DNA of 64,000 nucleotides from an uncultured Sphingomonadaceae bacterium (lineage in GTDB: Bacteria; Pseudomonadota; Alphaproteobacteria; Sphingomonadales; Sphingomonadaceae). The position numbers and the translations under genes were made by a program. The stretch lies in assembly GCA_938050045.1 (NCBI GenBank), contig CALLJS010000010.1, positions 124,001-188,000 on the forward strand, written 5' to 3'. Numbering within the stretch: position 1 is the stretch's first letter; the number at the start of each line of letters is the position of its first letter. Under the pieces are notes generated by a model. The model had not been told where the DNA came from. It made no database searches and was given only the letters and a program-made list of their open reading frames with translations. This document shows positions 36,634-44,916 of this stretch, piece by piece.

Positions 36634-37763
36634 AGCATATTTATCTCGACTATCAAGCGACCACGCCTATGGCACCAGAAGTTCAGGATGCGATGCTCTC
36701 GGCAGTTTTTGCTAATCCGCATAGCGCGCACAAAATGGGACGCATAGCCGCCGCTGCTATTGAAGTTGCAAGAGAGCAAATCAATGCATTGATGCCCGAT
36801 GGCGATATAATCTTTACCAGCGGAGCCACGGAGGCTCTTAATCTCGCTATATTGGGGACGCTTCCCAGCATAGATAAGGTGCGCAATAAAATCATTGTCC
36901 TGCCCAGCGAGCATGCTGCGGTTTTGGATGTGTGTCGTCATATCGGTCACTATGGAATTATCGGTGAGGATGGAACGCATCGCCAGTATGAAATTGTGGC
37001 CGCAAAATTACAGCCCAATGGCTTGGTTGATATGCAAAGCCTCTTAGCAGAGATTGACCAACGATGCGCCCTCATAATCGCGATGCAGGTCAATAATGAG
37101 ATTGGCGTCATACAGCCCATAGCTAAAATAGCACAAACAGCGCATAGCTGTGGTGCATTGATGCTATGTGATATGGTGCAGGGCTATGGACGGGTCGATC
37201 CGGCCTCCAATATTGATATGGCTGCGCTATCTGCGCACAAAATATATGGGCCCAAAGCCATAGGCGCATTATGGACGCGCAAAAACCTCATGCTGAATAA
37301 TATTTCGCATGGCGGTGGCCAGGAAAAGGGTCTGCGCTCTGGAACGCTCTCTCCGAGCCTATGCACAGGCTTTGGCATGGCTGCGCAGCTTATGAATAAA
37401 TATCATAAAGAGGATATAAGGCATATCACAGATATTAGAGATGCTCTTGTGCCGCTGATTAAGGATTGGAGCATTAATGGGGATAGAGAGCGGCGTTTTG
37501 GCGGCAACCTCAATATGCGCATGGATGGATTAGATGTAAGCAGACTTATGTCCGATTTACGCCATTTGGCGTTTTCGGCTGGTAGCGCGTGCGCCAGCGG
37601 ATCGGGCCGCACCAGCCATGTGCTAAACTCTATTGGTCTAACCGATGCTCAAGCAAAAAATTCTATCCGTCTGGGTTTTGGACGCTATAGCGATAAAGAA
37701 GACATTATAGAGGCGGTAAAGGCCATTGACCGCGCCGCAAAAGCACAATTAAGTGAGATGTGA
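36630..37763 (+). CDS. cysteine desulfurase (IscS/NifS-type), copy 2
   Basis: This 377-residue PLP enzyme is homologous to the preceding gene but clearly different. Motifs are YLDYQATTPM at the N-terminus, FTSGATEALNLAI, QVNNEIGVIQPI, the PLP lysine in ALSAHKIYGPKAIGAL, and the active cysteine in AGSACASGSGRTSHVL. It overlaps copy 1 by ATGA and ends overlapping the ferredoxin start region. No IscU, IscA or IscR gene is nearby, so the sulfur acceptor is not clear. Confidence 0.92.
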   Translation: MKHIYLDYQATTPMAPEVQDAMLSAVFANPHSAHKMGRIAAAAIEVAREQINALMPDGDIIFTSGATEALNLAILGTLPSIDKVRNKIIVLPSEHAAVLDVCRHIGHYGIIGEDGTHRQYEIVAAKLQPNGLVDMQSLLAEIDQRCALIIAMQVNNEIGVIQPIAKIAQTAHSCGALMLCDMVQGYGRVDPASNIDMAALSAHKIYGPKAIGALWTRKNLMLNNISHGGGQEKGLRSGTLSPSLCTGFGMAAQLMNKYHKEDIRHITDIRDALVPLIKDWSINGDRERRFGGNLNMRMDGLDVSRLMSDLRHLAFSAGSACASGSGRTSHVLNSIGLTDAQAKNSIRLGFGRYSDKEDIIEAVKAIDRAAKAQLSEM

Positions 37764-37765
37764 TT

Positions 37766-38098
37766 ATGAAGATTAATTTCATTGCTTCCGATGGACAAAC
37801 CGAAACCGTGGTAGAGGCACAAGAAGGACAATCTTTGCTCGCGCTTGGGCAAATGAATAATCAACCTTTAGAAGGAACGTGCGAAGGGCAGATGGCTTGT
37901 TCGACTTGTCATGTTATCATAGGCCGTGATTGGTTTGATAAATTACCGCGCGCCAGCGAGATGGAAGAAGATATGCTCGATATGGCCGCATCTCCCAAAC
38001 GCACAAGCCGTCTTGCCTGTCAGATAGAGCTAAAAAAGGAATTTGACGGTATGACCGTTTATATGCCGCGCGAAGTGCGCAATATGGAAGGGGTGTAA
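37766..38098 (+). CDS. fdx: [2Fe-2S] ferredoxin
   Basis: This 110-residue adrenodoxin-type ferredoxin carries four cluster cysteines in GTCEGQMACSTCHVI and the later RLACQI. It begins MKINFIASDGQTE. A GTG at 37760, overlapping the previous stop, is an alternative start; I choose ATG 37766. In Isc systems such a ferredoxin donates electrons to cluster assembly, so the link with two cysteine desulfurases supports an Fe-S role. ssrA follows 60 bases downstream. Confidence 0.93.
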   Translation: MKINFIASDGQTETVVEAQEGQSLLALGQMNNQPLEGTCEGQMACSTCHVIIGRDWFDKLPRASEMEEDMLDMAASPKRTSRLACQIELKKEFDGMTVYMPREVRNMEGV

Positions 38099-38128
38099 CT
38101 ATATTCTCGGCCCTGATGCGCTTTCGGC

Positions 38129-38156
38129 TTTAACTTTGTGAAATACCCCCTATATA
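38129..38156 (+). promoter_or_regulatory. candidate ssrA promoter
   Basis: TTTAAC (38129-38134), a 16-base spacer, and TATATA (38151-38156) form a plausible sigma-70-like promoter just upstream of the tmRNA acceptor piece. Transcription would start near 38163, in front of the acceptor domain. Confidence 0.45.
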
Positions 38157-38159
38157 GGC

Positions 38160-38515
38160 TCTGCTAGCTATGGTTAGCTATGGCAATAAATTACACTGTG
38201 TAATAGACACAGCGGACCCGGGGGCAGTACCCGGCGGCTCCACCATGAATATGCAGCAATGTATATTTTTGAAGGGGCCGAACCAGGATCGACGTGTGTT
38301 CAAAGACTTTGTTTTTGCCCGGGCTGAGTAACCCGTAAAAGGCTTACAACTTATAAGTGCAAACGATAATGACGCACTTGCTCTAGCAGCATAATTGAGG
38401 GCCTAACGGTCTGATATTAAACTAATAGAACGCGGCTGGATCTGCCGGGCAACAGGAAGATTACGGCGGTTCGGAGGTACCGAGCAACAGAAACCTCCAC
38501 TTAAACCTCTCTCTT
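38160..38515 (+). ncRNA. ssrA: tmRNA, circularly permuted two-piece form
   Basis: The gene is permuted, as in alphaproteobacteria. The acceptor piece comes first and ends in GGCGGCTCCACCA at 38245. A 28-base spacer (38246-38273) is presumably removed. The coding piece starts with GGGGCCGAACCAGGATCGACG at 38274. The tag is read from GCA at 38359: Ala-Asn-Asp-Asn-Asp-Ala-Leu-Ala-Leu-Ala-Ala, then TAA at 38392-38394. The boundaries at 38160 and 38515 are approximate; the 3' part holds GGAGGT/ACCTCC pairing. The processing enzymes are not in the window. Confidence 0.95.
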
Positions 38516-38521
38516 CACACC

Positions 38522-38752
38522 TTATTCTTCATTGTGGAACATTTGTGATAGCTCGACCGCTTGCAGCATCTTAGCGGATGCTAAAAATACTGCGCCAGTG
38601 CAGCATAAGAACAATAATTTTCCGCCATATCCAGGGTATAGATAGAGATATTCTTCGCCGCGTTTTACCGCGCCCAATGCTAAGGCATAGGTGATTAAAA
38701 AAACCTCAAATTTGGTCTTAATCTTAAATAGTCGAGAGAATTTTTTACACAT
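38522..38752 (-). CDS. small membrane protein adjacent to ssrA
   Basis: This 76-residue protein starts with a basic amphipathic segment (MCKKFSRLFKIKTKFE), then two helices (about 17-32 and 45-62), with GAVKRGEEYLYLYPGYGG between them. It resembles short conserved membrane proteins of sphingomonads from memory, but I cannot verify this. It is transcribed towards ssrA from the opposite strand and ends close to its 3' end. The upstream region has a set of tandem repeats. Confidence 0.6.
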   Translation of the reverse strand: MCKKFSRLFKIKTKFEVFLITYALALGAVKRGEEYLYLYPGYGGKLLFLCCTGAVFLASAKMLQAVELSQMFHNEE

Positions 38753-38759
38753 AGTGACT

Positions 38760-38821
38760 TTTTAATACCCGCTTAATCATCTTTTAATATTCATTTAACA
38801 ATCTTTTAATACTCATTTAAC
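38760..38821. repeat. three imperfect ~21-bp tandem units
   Basis: The gap upstream of the small membrane gene holds two near-identical 21-base units at 38779-38799 and 38801-38821, both reading ATCTTTTAATAYTCATTTAAC, differing at one base. A looser third copy (TTTTTAATACCCGCTTAATC) precedes them. The repeats cover what may be the promoter of the minus-strand gene. Confidence 0.7.
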
Positions 38822-38947
38822 CATTTAGCAATGATTATGCCAATTCAGCTTTTCTAAGCTTTTTTATGATTATTATTCAGACCTTTGTAAGCAATATCGA
38901 CATTAACCATATTCCAGATAGCAAGGGTGTATTATTAAATTTAGACG

Positions 38948-39796
38948 TTATTGAGAGGCTTTATTGTCTAAATATCTTGATATTATAATATATTGTTCAA
39001 CGCTAAGGACTTCAGCGCGCGCTGTGGATGCTATATTGTTGGTTTCTAGGGCTTGTAATGCGCCTTCGATGGATTTTAGGCTCTGGCGTAGCATTTTGCG
39101 CCTTTGACCAAAAGCTCTGGCTGTAATATTTTCCAAGGTCGAGAGCGAGACCCCAGTTGGATTTTCTTTTGGAACAATATGCACGACGGCTGACATGACT
39201 TTGGGCGGCGGGGTGAAGGCGGATCGATGTACTTTCATAGCGATATGCGCATCGCTGCGCCAGCTTGCCAAAATTGAGAGCCTGCCATACGCCTTGCTGT
39301 TGGGTTTTGCTACGATGCGATCGGCAACCTCTTTTTGAAACATCAGGCTTAGCGATAGCCATTTGGGCGGCCATTGTTGTTCTGAGAGCCATTTTACCGT
39401 CAGAGCAGAGCCGATATTATAAGGTAGATTGGATAAGATATGATAATCCCCATCGATATGTTCGCTTGGATTAATTGTGAGAGCATCGCCTTCTATGACC
39501 GTCAATTGGTTGGGAAAATAGCTGGATAATTCTGTTAGGGCAGGGATGCAGCGTGCATCGCGCTCTACGGCCGTGACGCACGCGCCAGCGCGCAATAAGG
39601 CGCGGGTAAGCCCGCCAGGCCCAGGCCCCACTTCGAATATGTTGACACCATTTAACTCGCCTGGAATGGCGGCGATACGGCTCAATAATTGCTCATCGAG
39701 CAAAAAATTTTGCCCTAAGGCTTTGTTCGCATCTAGCCCATATTTTGCAATCACCTCTCTTAGCGGAGGCAGGTTTGGGGCGATAATATTGCTCAT
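38948..39796 (-). CDS. rsmA: 16S rRNA dimethyladenosine transferase RsmA (KsgA)
   Basis: This 282-residue SAM-dependent enzyme dimethylates two adjacent adenosines near the 3' end of 16S rRNA during small-subunit assembly. Motifs are DANKALGQNFLLDE at the N-terminus, FEVGPGPGGLTRALL for SAM, the catalytic ILSNLPYNIGSAL, and the C-terminal FTPPPKVMSAVV. It overlaps pdxA by four bases, the usual surA-pdxA-rsmA order. Confidence 0.97.
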   Translation of the reverse strand: MSNIIAPNLPPLREVIAKYGLDANKALGQNFLLDEQLLSRIAAIPGELNGVNIFEVGPGPGGLTRALLRAGACVTAVERDARCIPALTELSSYFPNQLTVIEGDALTINPSEHIDGDYHILSNLPYNIGSALTVKWLSEQQWPPKWLSLSLMFQKEVADRIVAKPNSKAYGRLSILASWRSDAHIAMKVHRSAFTPPPKVMSAVVHIVPKENPTGVSLSTLENITARAFGQRRKMLRQSLKSIEGALQALETNNIASTARAEVLSVEQYIIISRYLDNKASQ

Positions 39797-40839
39797 TCAC
39801 TCGCCATAATATCAGGTGTAAATTGAACAAAATTGGCTCTGTGCATCGCAATTTGCGCGGCCATTTTTATAGCAGCTATCATCGAATCGGGGCGGGCAAT
39901 ATTTTGACCAGCAATATTGAATGCCGTGCCATGATCGGGCGATGTGCGAATGATGGGAAGCCCCAATGTTATATTAACAGCTTCATGAAAATATAGGGTT
40001 TTTAGCGGAATAAGGGCTTGATCGTGGTAGCAGCACAGAGCAACATCATAGCGCGCTCGTGCTTCGGCATGGAACATTGTATCGGCAGAAAGCGGCCCAA
40101 TTATTGTATAACCATTTGCGTTTAAGGCGTCGATACAGGGTATTAATAGCTCAATTTCTTCATGCCCCATTTCCCCATTTTCGCCAGCGTGCGGATTGAG
40201 CCCTGCTATGGCTATAGTTGGATTGTCTATGCCAAAGCTGCGTTTAAGCGCATTAACACTGGCGATAATATGGTTTTTAACCCTATCTTGCGTTAGCATT
40301 TTAGCGACATCATTCAATGCAATATGGGTGGTGATGGGGACAACGCGCAAACCAGGCCCTGCGAGCATCATGATCGCCTTATCGCGCACTATGTCGCATT
40401 TTTCGGTTATAAATTCAGTTTGTCCAGGATATGCAAAGCCAATATCATATAATTGCTTCTTGGACACAGGCGCGGTAATAAGCGCAGAAGCATCGCCCGT
40501 TCGTGCCAATGATGTTGCGGTTTCCAGCGCCCGAAAAGCGATTTGGGCGCCGTTTGTCGTAGCTATAGCTGGTGTTACTGGCCCGCTATCGCCAATATGC
40601 ATGATAGGTAATGCTTTTTGAAAGCAATCCTGCGCCTCATGGGGGTTTTTTATTTTAGCAATAGGGCCGTGCCAATGCGCTGCAAAACTATGAGCATCAC
40701 CAACCACAAAAAAACAATGAAGATTATCGGCGTTACGCCTTTGCCATGCTTTTCCTATGATTTCAGGGCCAATGCCAGCGGGGTCTCCCGCTGAGATTGC
40801 AAAAGGTGCAGATTTTCCTGACCCCATATCATTGGGCAT
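39793..40839 (-). CDS. pdxA: 4-hydroxythreonine-4-phosphate dehydrogenase PdxA
   Basis: PdxA oxidises 4-phosphohydroxy-L-threonine in the pyridoxal phosphate pathway. The 348-residue length is normal. The sequence shows FAISAGDPAGIGPEIIGKAW at the N-terminus, the central ALITAPVSKKQL, GLNPHAGENGEMGHEE and the metal-ligand histidines of the family, with CYHDQALIPLKTL and RTSPDHGTAFNIAG near the end. It lies two bases after the surA stop and overlaps rsmA by four bases. Confidence 0.97.
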   Translation of the reverse strand: MPNDMGSGKSAPFAISAGDPAGIGPEIIGKAWQRRNADNLHCFFVVGDAHSFAAHWHGPIAKIKNPHEAQDCFQKALPIMHIGDSGPVTPAIATTNGAQIAFRALETATSLARTGDASALITAPVSKKQLYDIGFAYPGQTEFITEKCDIVRDKAIMMLAGPGLRVVPITTHIALNDVAKMLTQDRVKNHIIASVNALKRSFGIDNPTIAIAGLNPHAGENGEMGHEEIELLIPCIDALNANGYTIIGPLSADTMFHAEARARYDVALCCYHDQALIPLKTLYFHEAVNITLGLPIIRTSPDHGTAFNIAGQNIARPDSMIAAIKMAAQIAMHRANFVQFTPDIMASE

Positions 40840-40841
40840 GA

Positions 40842-42203
40842 TTAATTATATTCGATTATGGCATCGCGCCGCAGATCGCGCAGGTAGATGCTCGCGCGTC
40901 TATCAATACGCTCATTTTCCAGAGGAACCATTATTTCATCAAAAGTTGGCAGCTTTGCCTCTTTGGGTTGATCTCTGCCGCACAATATAAATACTGTAAC
41001 GCCATTGACATCTCTGAACACTTGAGTTGTTTGGCCAACTTGCAAACTTAGCATAGCTTCTTGCAGTCCTGGGGGTAATTGCCGCGCGACCAAATTAGGA
41101 TTGCTGCCGACTTCACCATTTAAGGAAGCGGCAACTTCTTCGACTTGACCGCAGCCTTTGATACCTCTTGTTTTTGAATTAAAATCTTCAATGGTTGTCG
41201 CTATTATTGCTTGCTCAGCATCTCTAGGAATATTGACCGATATTTGTTTTAGACTTAATATTGAGTCTCTCGCATCGGTGGTTAATATTTGTTTTTTATC
41301 GGTCAACAATAGGATTGATAAGCCGCCTGGTACAGGAACAGTAACCAATTGCCCGACGTCCAATGTTGTCAATGCTTGGGCCATAGAGGCGGGAAGAACC
41401 TCTGGTTTTACAAAACCAAGATCGCCGCCTTTGGCCGATGTGGTTGCTTCTGAAAAGCGTTGAGCCAGAGACTGAAAATTGCCACCTTGTTGTAAGCTTT
41501 GCAATATTTTTTTACTAGTCTCTATCACTTCTTGCTGGGTTTGCTGATTAAAAGAGAGATAAATTTCGCTCACACGATATTCGGTTTTACCTTTATCTGC
41601 TTTTAATTTTTCCAAAATAGCGTTCACTTCTTGCTCGCTCACATTTACGCGGACGTTACGTGCAAGCAACCTGCTCCATGCAATTTGCCCTTCGATAAGG
41701 CGGATGAAGGAATCTTGAGAAGAGCCTATTTCTTTTAAGTAGGTTGGCAATTCAGAAATTGGGCGTCTGAAAATTTCCTGAGAACGGCGCTCCACACGGC
41801 TCGCTAAATCCGATCGGGACACTTCGATCTCATTGGCCTTAGCTTCTTGGATTTGTAGCGTTTCATCAATAAGATTAGCAAGAATTTGCGTGCGTAATTG
41901 CTTTTTCTCTTCTTCGGTTGGCGATGCGTTTTGAATAGCCAATAAGAGCGAAAGCCTGTGCTCAACATCGGTTCCTGTTAAGATTTCACCATTTACAATA
42001 GCCGTTGCACGGCGAGTATTGGGGTCAATATTACCGAAAAACTTCTGTCCATTAGGCAGCTCTAAGCCGACTTCAACGTCATTATCACCTTGAACCGTTT
42101 GCGCGGCTATTGGTCCAGCTAGCGTAAAAGCTGCAGTAAAGGTCATCGATAGAGCAAGTGCGGCTGCCACGGTGCGCGATGATGTTTCATATTTCTTAAT
42201 CAT
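40842..42203 (-). CDS. surA: periplasmic chaperone / peptidyl-prolyl isomerase SurA
   Basis: SurA escorts outer-membrane proteins to the assembly machinery. The 453-residue product (from ATG 42203) begins with a signal peptide (VAAALALSMTFTAAFTLAGP). A SurA N-terminal domain follows, with AIVNGEILTGTDVEHRLSLL. One parvulin domain (about 210-320) contains EIYLSFNQQTQQE, FSEATTSAKGGDLGFVKP and VPVPGGLSILLL. The remaining C-terminal part is a degenerate second isomerase-like region. It lies 86 bases after lptD, whose product it helps to assemble. Confidence 0.93.
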   Translation of the reverse strand: MIKKYETSSRTVAAALALSMTFTAAFTLAGPIAAQTVQGDNDVEVGLELPNGQKFFGNIDPNTRRATAIVNGEILTGTDVEHRLSLLLAIQNASPTEEEKKQLRTQILANLIDETLQIQEAKANEIEVSRSDLASRVERRSQEIFRRPISELPTYLKEIGSSQDSFIRLIEGQIAWSRLLARNVRVNVSEQEVNAILEKLKADKGKTEYRVSEIYLSFNQQTQQEVIETSKKILQSLQQGGNFQSLAQRFSEATTSAKGGDLGFVKPEVLPASMAQALTTLDVGQLVTVPVPGGLSILLLTDKKQILTTDARDSILSLKQISVNIPRDAEQAIIATTIEDFNSKTRGIKGCGQVEEVAASLNGEVGSNPNLVARQLPPGLQEAMLSLQVGQTTQVFRDVNGVTVFILCGRDQPKEAKLPTFDEIMVPLENERIDRRASIYLRDLRRDAIIEYN

Positions 42204-42289
42204 AATATAATCCAAAATATATCTATTTCATTTACCCATATTCTCGGCTAGCTTAATATAAGCTGAGCAATAGTATAATGTATAGCGTC

Positions 42290-44611
42290 TTACACACCTA
42301 GATTGCGGAATGCTACCCGAAATAAGAATGTATTTCCGCGTCGCGCATCGCCGTTATCTTGATAGTCTCTGCGCCATGTAATACCCATGACCAAGCAGCA
42401 ATCATCATTAAATTCAACACCAACCCTATGTCTAATCGGTTCGAAAGCATCTGCCGCACTTTGCGGGTCTTCTGCATTATCGGTTAAATCGACGATGGCT
42501 GATCCAAAAATTGACCAATGCCGTGCAATTTGCGCTCGCCCACCAACCCGAATTTCTTCTTTGTCGCGCAAATCCTCAATATCCAGACTAATATCGCGAT
42601 TCAGTCTTAAATAGCTGGCTTGAAAATAGCTTCTATCGCTACCAATAATACCATCAATCTCGCTGCGGCGTATCGCAAAATTATCTTTGTCGACCCTATA
42701 GCGGTGGGTGAGTTTGATATAGTCTTTGTATCGAAATTGATTGCGGCCCGTAATATCAGAGGTTTTCTCGCTAAGACCAGTACCATTGGGTAATATGCTC
42801 TCTCGTTCTGATAATCTATAGCTCTGACCGATGGTTGCATCGATTGCTATATCGCTCAATTTTAACGACCAATCAAAGCCAAGGCTCACTCTATAATCAT
42901 CTTCGTAGCGATCAAACCCAGGGAAGCGGTTGAGAGAAAATAAATTTGTATCTTCTAAATCCACCGCGCGCGAATCTTCATTGGGAATACGCAAATTGGC
43001 TGTGGTCGGCGTTGCGACAAATTGGATGCGCGGCGTGAATGTTTGAAAACCGCCAAATGCTTTGCCCGCAAACGGCCATTTAATATCAATGGCCCCTGTG
43101 GCTATACCACGGCCTTGAAAGCCGCTTTCACCGCGATTAATGAGCGCAGGGGTAAGGTCATTTTCATTGCTATTATATATATCCCCACGGCCCAATAAGG
43201 TGAATTTAATCTCTTGCCCCCAAGTGTTAATCGACCTTTTGTCCCATTGTAATTGGGCAAATGCTCTTTGCGTATCTTGTCCAGAGGTGCGGCCGATAGC
43301 TAGGGTATTGAGGTGCAATTCTAATTTACCGCCAAAAGCAGGATCCTTAAACCTTCTGCGATAATCAAAAACAGGCACAGCAATGGGTGTTTGCCCTTGT
43401 GACGTGTTGAGGCGTAATGTTTGCACCGCATAGCCGCGCAATGAAAAATAGCTATTTTTGTCAATATGTTCTGCCGTAAAAGTTGAGCGCAGCCTGTCTT
43501 CATCGCTTATGTCATAACGGCGTAAAAATGTTCGATCGCTGGCGGCTCTTATGGACGCAGAAAATGACCATTTAGGTGAGAGTTGAAATTTACCATTGGC
43601 ATCAAAATATCCGCGAAATTGAGAATTTTCTTCGGGATCATTATTATTGATAGAGATTGGCGTACCAACCGTTCCATATCCCGTTACTTGAAAGGCACCT
43701 TTTTTCTCTAGGCTTCTATATTGTGCCTTAAATAGCGGCGCAGCGCGCGAAAATACACGGCCTGATATTTTTAAATCACGATTATCGGAAATTCGCCAAT
43801 AATAGGGTATTTCAAATTCAACCCCGTTCACTCTGTCTAAGCGGGTGTTTGGAACCAAAAAACCGCTCCCCGATTGCCGATTAGACGGATGCGACAAACC
43901 GGGAAGGGGTATCAGCGGTAATCCGAATAATTCAATGCGCGCGCCTTCATATTTTACGCGGTTATTTTTTGTGTTATAAAATACTTTAACCGCTCTAATT
44001 TGCCAATTTGGACGCTTAGGGCAGCCAGGAGCCGATTCAACGCGGCAGGGGCTATAGGCGGCATTTTCAAGAATGATGATGTCATTTTCGGTTTGCGCTT
44101 TTGTGGCTGCTAAACGTGCGCCATTTTCCAGCACCAATAATAAATTTTCCACAATACCATCGCGCAAATTGTCCGATAAATTTATCGTATCACCATAGGC
44201 TATTTCACCATTGGGCCCTAAAGTACGGATGTTTCCGTTAGCCTGAACTTCTCCGCTATTTCTGTTCCAAACAACATTATCAGCGAATAATGTATAGCCA
44301 TCTCTGTTCAAAATCACATTGCCGCTGGCCGTCACAATTTGCGCTTGGTCATCATAATTAAGAGTATCAGCAGAAAATTCTATTGCTTCATTAATGGCTT
44401 TATCATCATCAGAGATTTCATCTTCGGAAGGTTTAGATTCAGGAGCAATGGATTTGTTTTCAATCTCTTTTTGAGCTATTTGTGCGGACTCTATTTCAGC
44501 AATGGAAACGGATTGCACATCAGCATCTTGTGCTGTTGCTGGCGCAGGCCAAGAAAAAATAGCGGTTGTGACCATCAAATACCCTTTATGTTCAAGGGCA
44601 TTATGAACCAT
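42290..44611 (-). CDS. lptD: LPS-assembly protein LptD
   Basis: LptD is the outer-membrane beta-barrel that inserts lipopolysaccharide into the outer leaflet. From ATG 44611 the product has about 773 residues. The N-terminal signal ends in PAPATAQDA. An OstA-like jelly roll follows, with LNYDDQAQIVTASGNVIL and WNRNSGEVQANGNI, then a large barrel rich in aromatic beta strands. Cysteine pairs for the family disulfides are present in SPCRVESAPGC and in the C-terminal DDCC. Another ATG at 44575 has a better ribosome binding site (AAAGGG) but would leave a short signal without basic residues; the frame also extends to a TTG at 44662. Confidence 0.92.
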   Translation of the reverse strand: MVHNALEHKGYLMVTTAIFSWPAPATAQDADVQSVSIAEIESAQIAQKEIENKSIAPESKPSEDEISDDDKAINEAIEFSADTLNYDDQAQIVTASGNVILNRDGYTLFADNVVWNRNSGEVQANGNIRTLGPNGEIAYGDTINLSDNLRDGIVENLLLVLENGARLAATKAQTENDIIILENAAYSPCRVESAPGCPKRPNWQIRAVKVFYNTKNNRVKYEGARIELFGLPLIPLPGLSHPSNRQSGSGFLVPNTRLDRVNGVEFEIPYYWRISDNRDLKISGRVFSRAAPLFKAQYRSLEKKGAFQVTGYGTVGTPISINNNDPEENSQFRGYFDANGKFQLSPKWSFSASIRAASDRTFLRRYDISDEDRLRSTFTAEHIDKNSYFSLRGYAVQTLRLNTSQGQTPIAVPVFDYRRRFKDPAFGGKLELHLNTLAIGRTSGQDTQRAFAQLQWDKRSINTWGQEIKFTLLGRGDIYNSNENDLTPALINRGESGFQGRGIATGAIDIKWPFAGKAFGGFQTFTPRIQFVATPTTANLRIPNEDSRAVDLEDTNLFSLNRFPGFDRYEDDYRVSLGFDWSLKLSDIAIDATIGQSYRLSERESILPNGTGLSEKTSDITGRNQFRYKDYIKLTHRYRVDKDNFAIRRSEIDGIIGSDRSYFQASYLRLNRDISLDIEDLRDKEEIRVGGRAQIARHWSIFGSAIVDLTDNAEDPQSAADAFEPIRHRVGVEFNDDCCLVMGITWRRDYQDNGDARRGNTFLFRVAFRNLGV

Positions 44612-44916
44612 AGATTTTTGTAAATTAGACAAGGATAGTAAGAAGTTTTCTGATAAAAGCAAAATTACAGACCCTTAAATAAAAATCGCTCGTGTTTAGA
44701 TTGAATGATAAATTCATTATGCCTAATACACCCTCACAGTTGTATAGCAATCATAGAGCGACTGATTTTGTTAAAAACTATATATTCTAAAATTAATCTA
44801 GCAAGATAATTTATAATTTGAGGTAATCAAAGGGTTTCTTTTTGCGTCAAATCGCATAAACACAAGCTTAGACTATAAAGTGTCAGGCACATAATATAAA
44901 GTATGAGGAAATATTA
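44612..44916. other. divergent intergenic region, lptD / pepA
   Basis: A 305-base AT-rich gap between divergent genes. Towards pepA, CTTAGA followed after 17 bases by CATAAT is a weak promoter candidate near 44868-44896, and TGAGGA is the pepA ribosome binding site. On the lptD side I see no convincing -10/-35 pair. No RNA gene or repeat is apparent. Confidence 0.4.
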
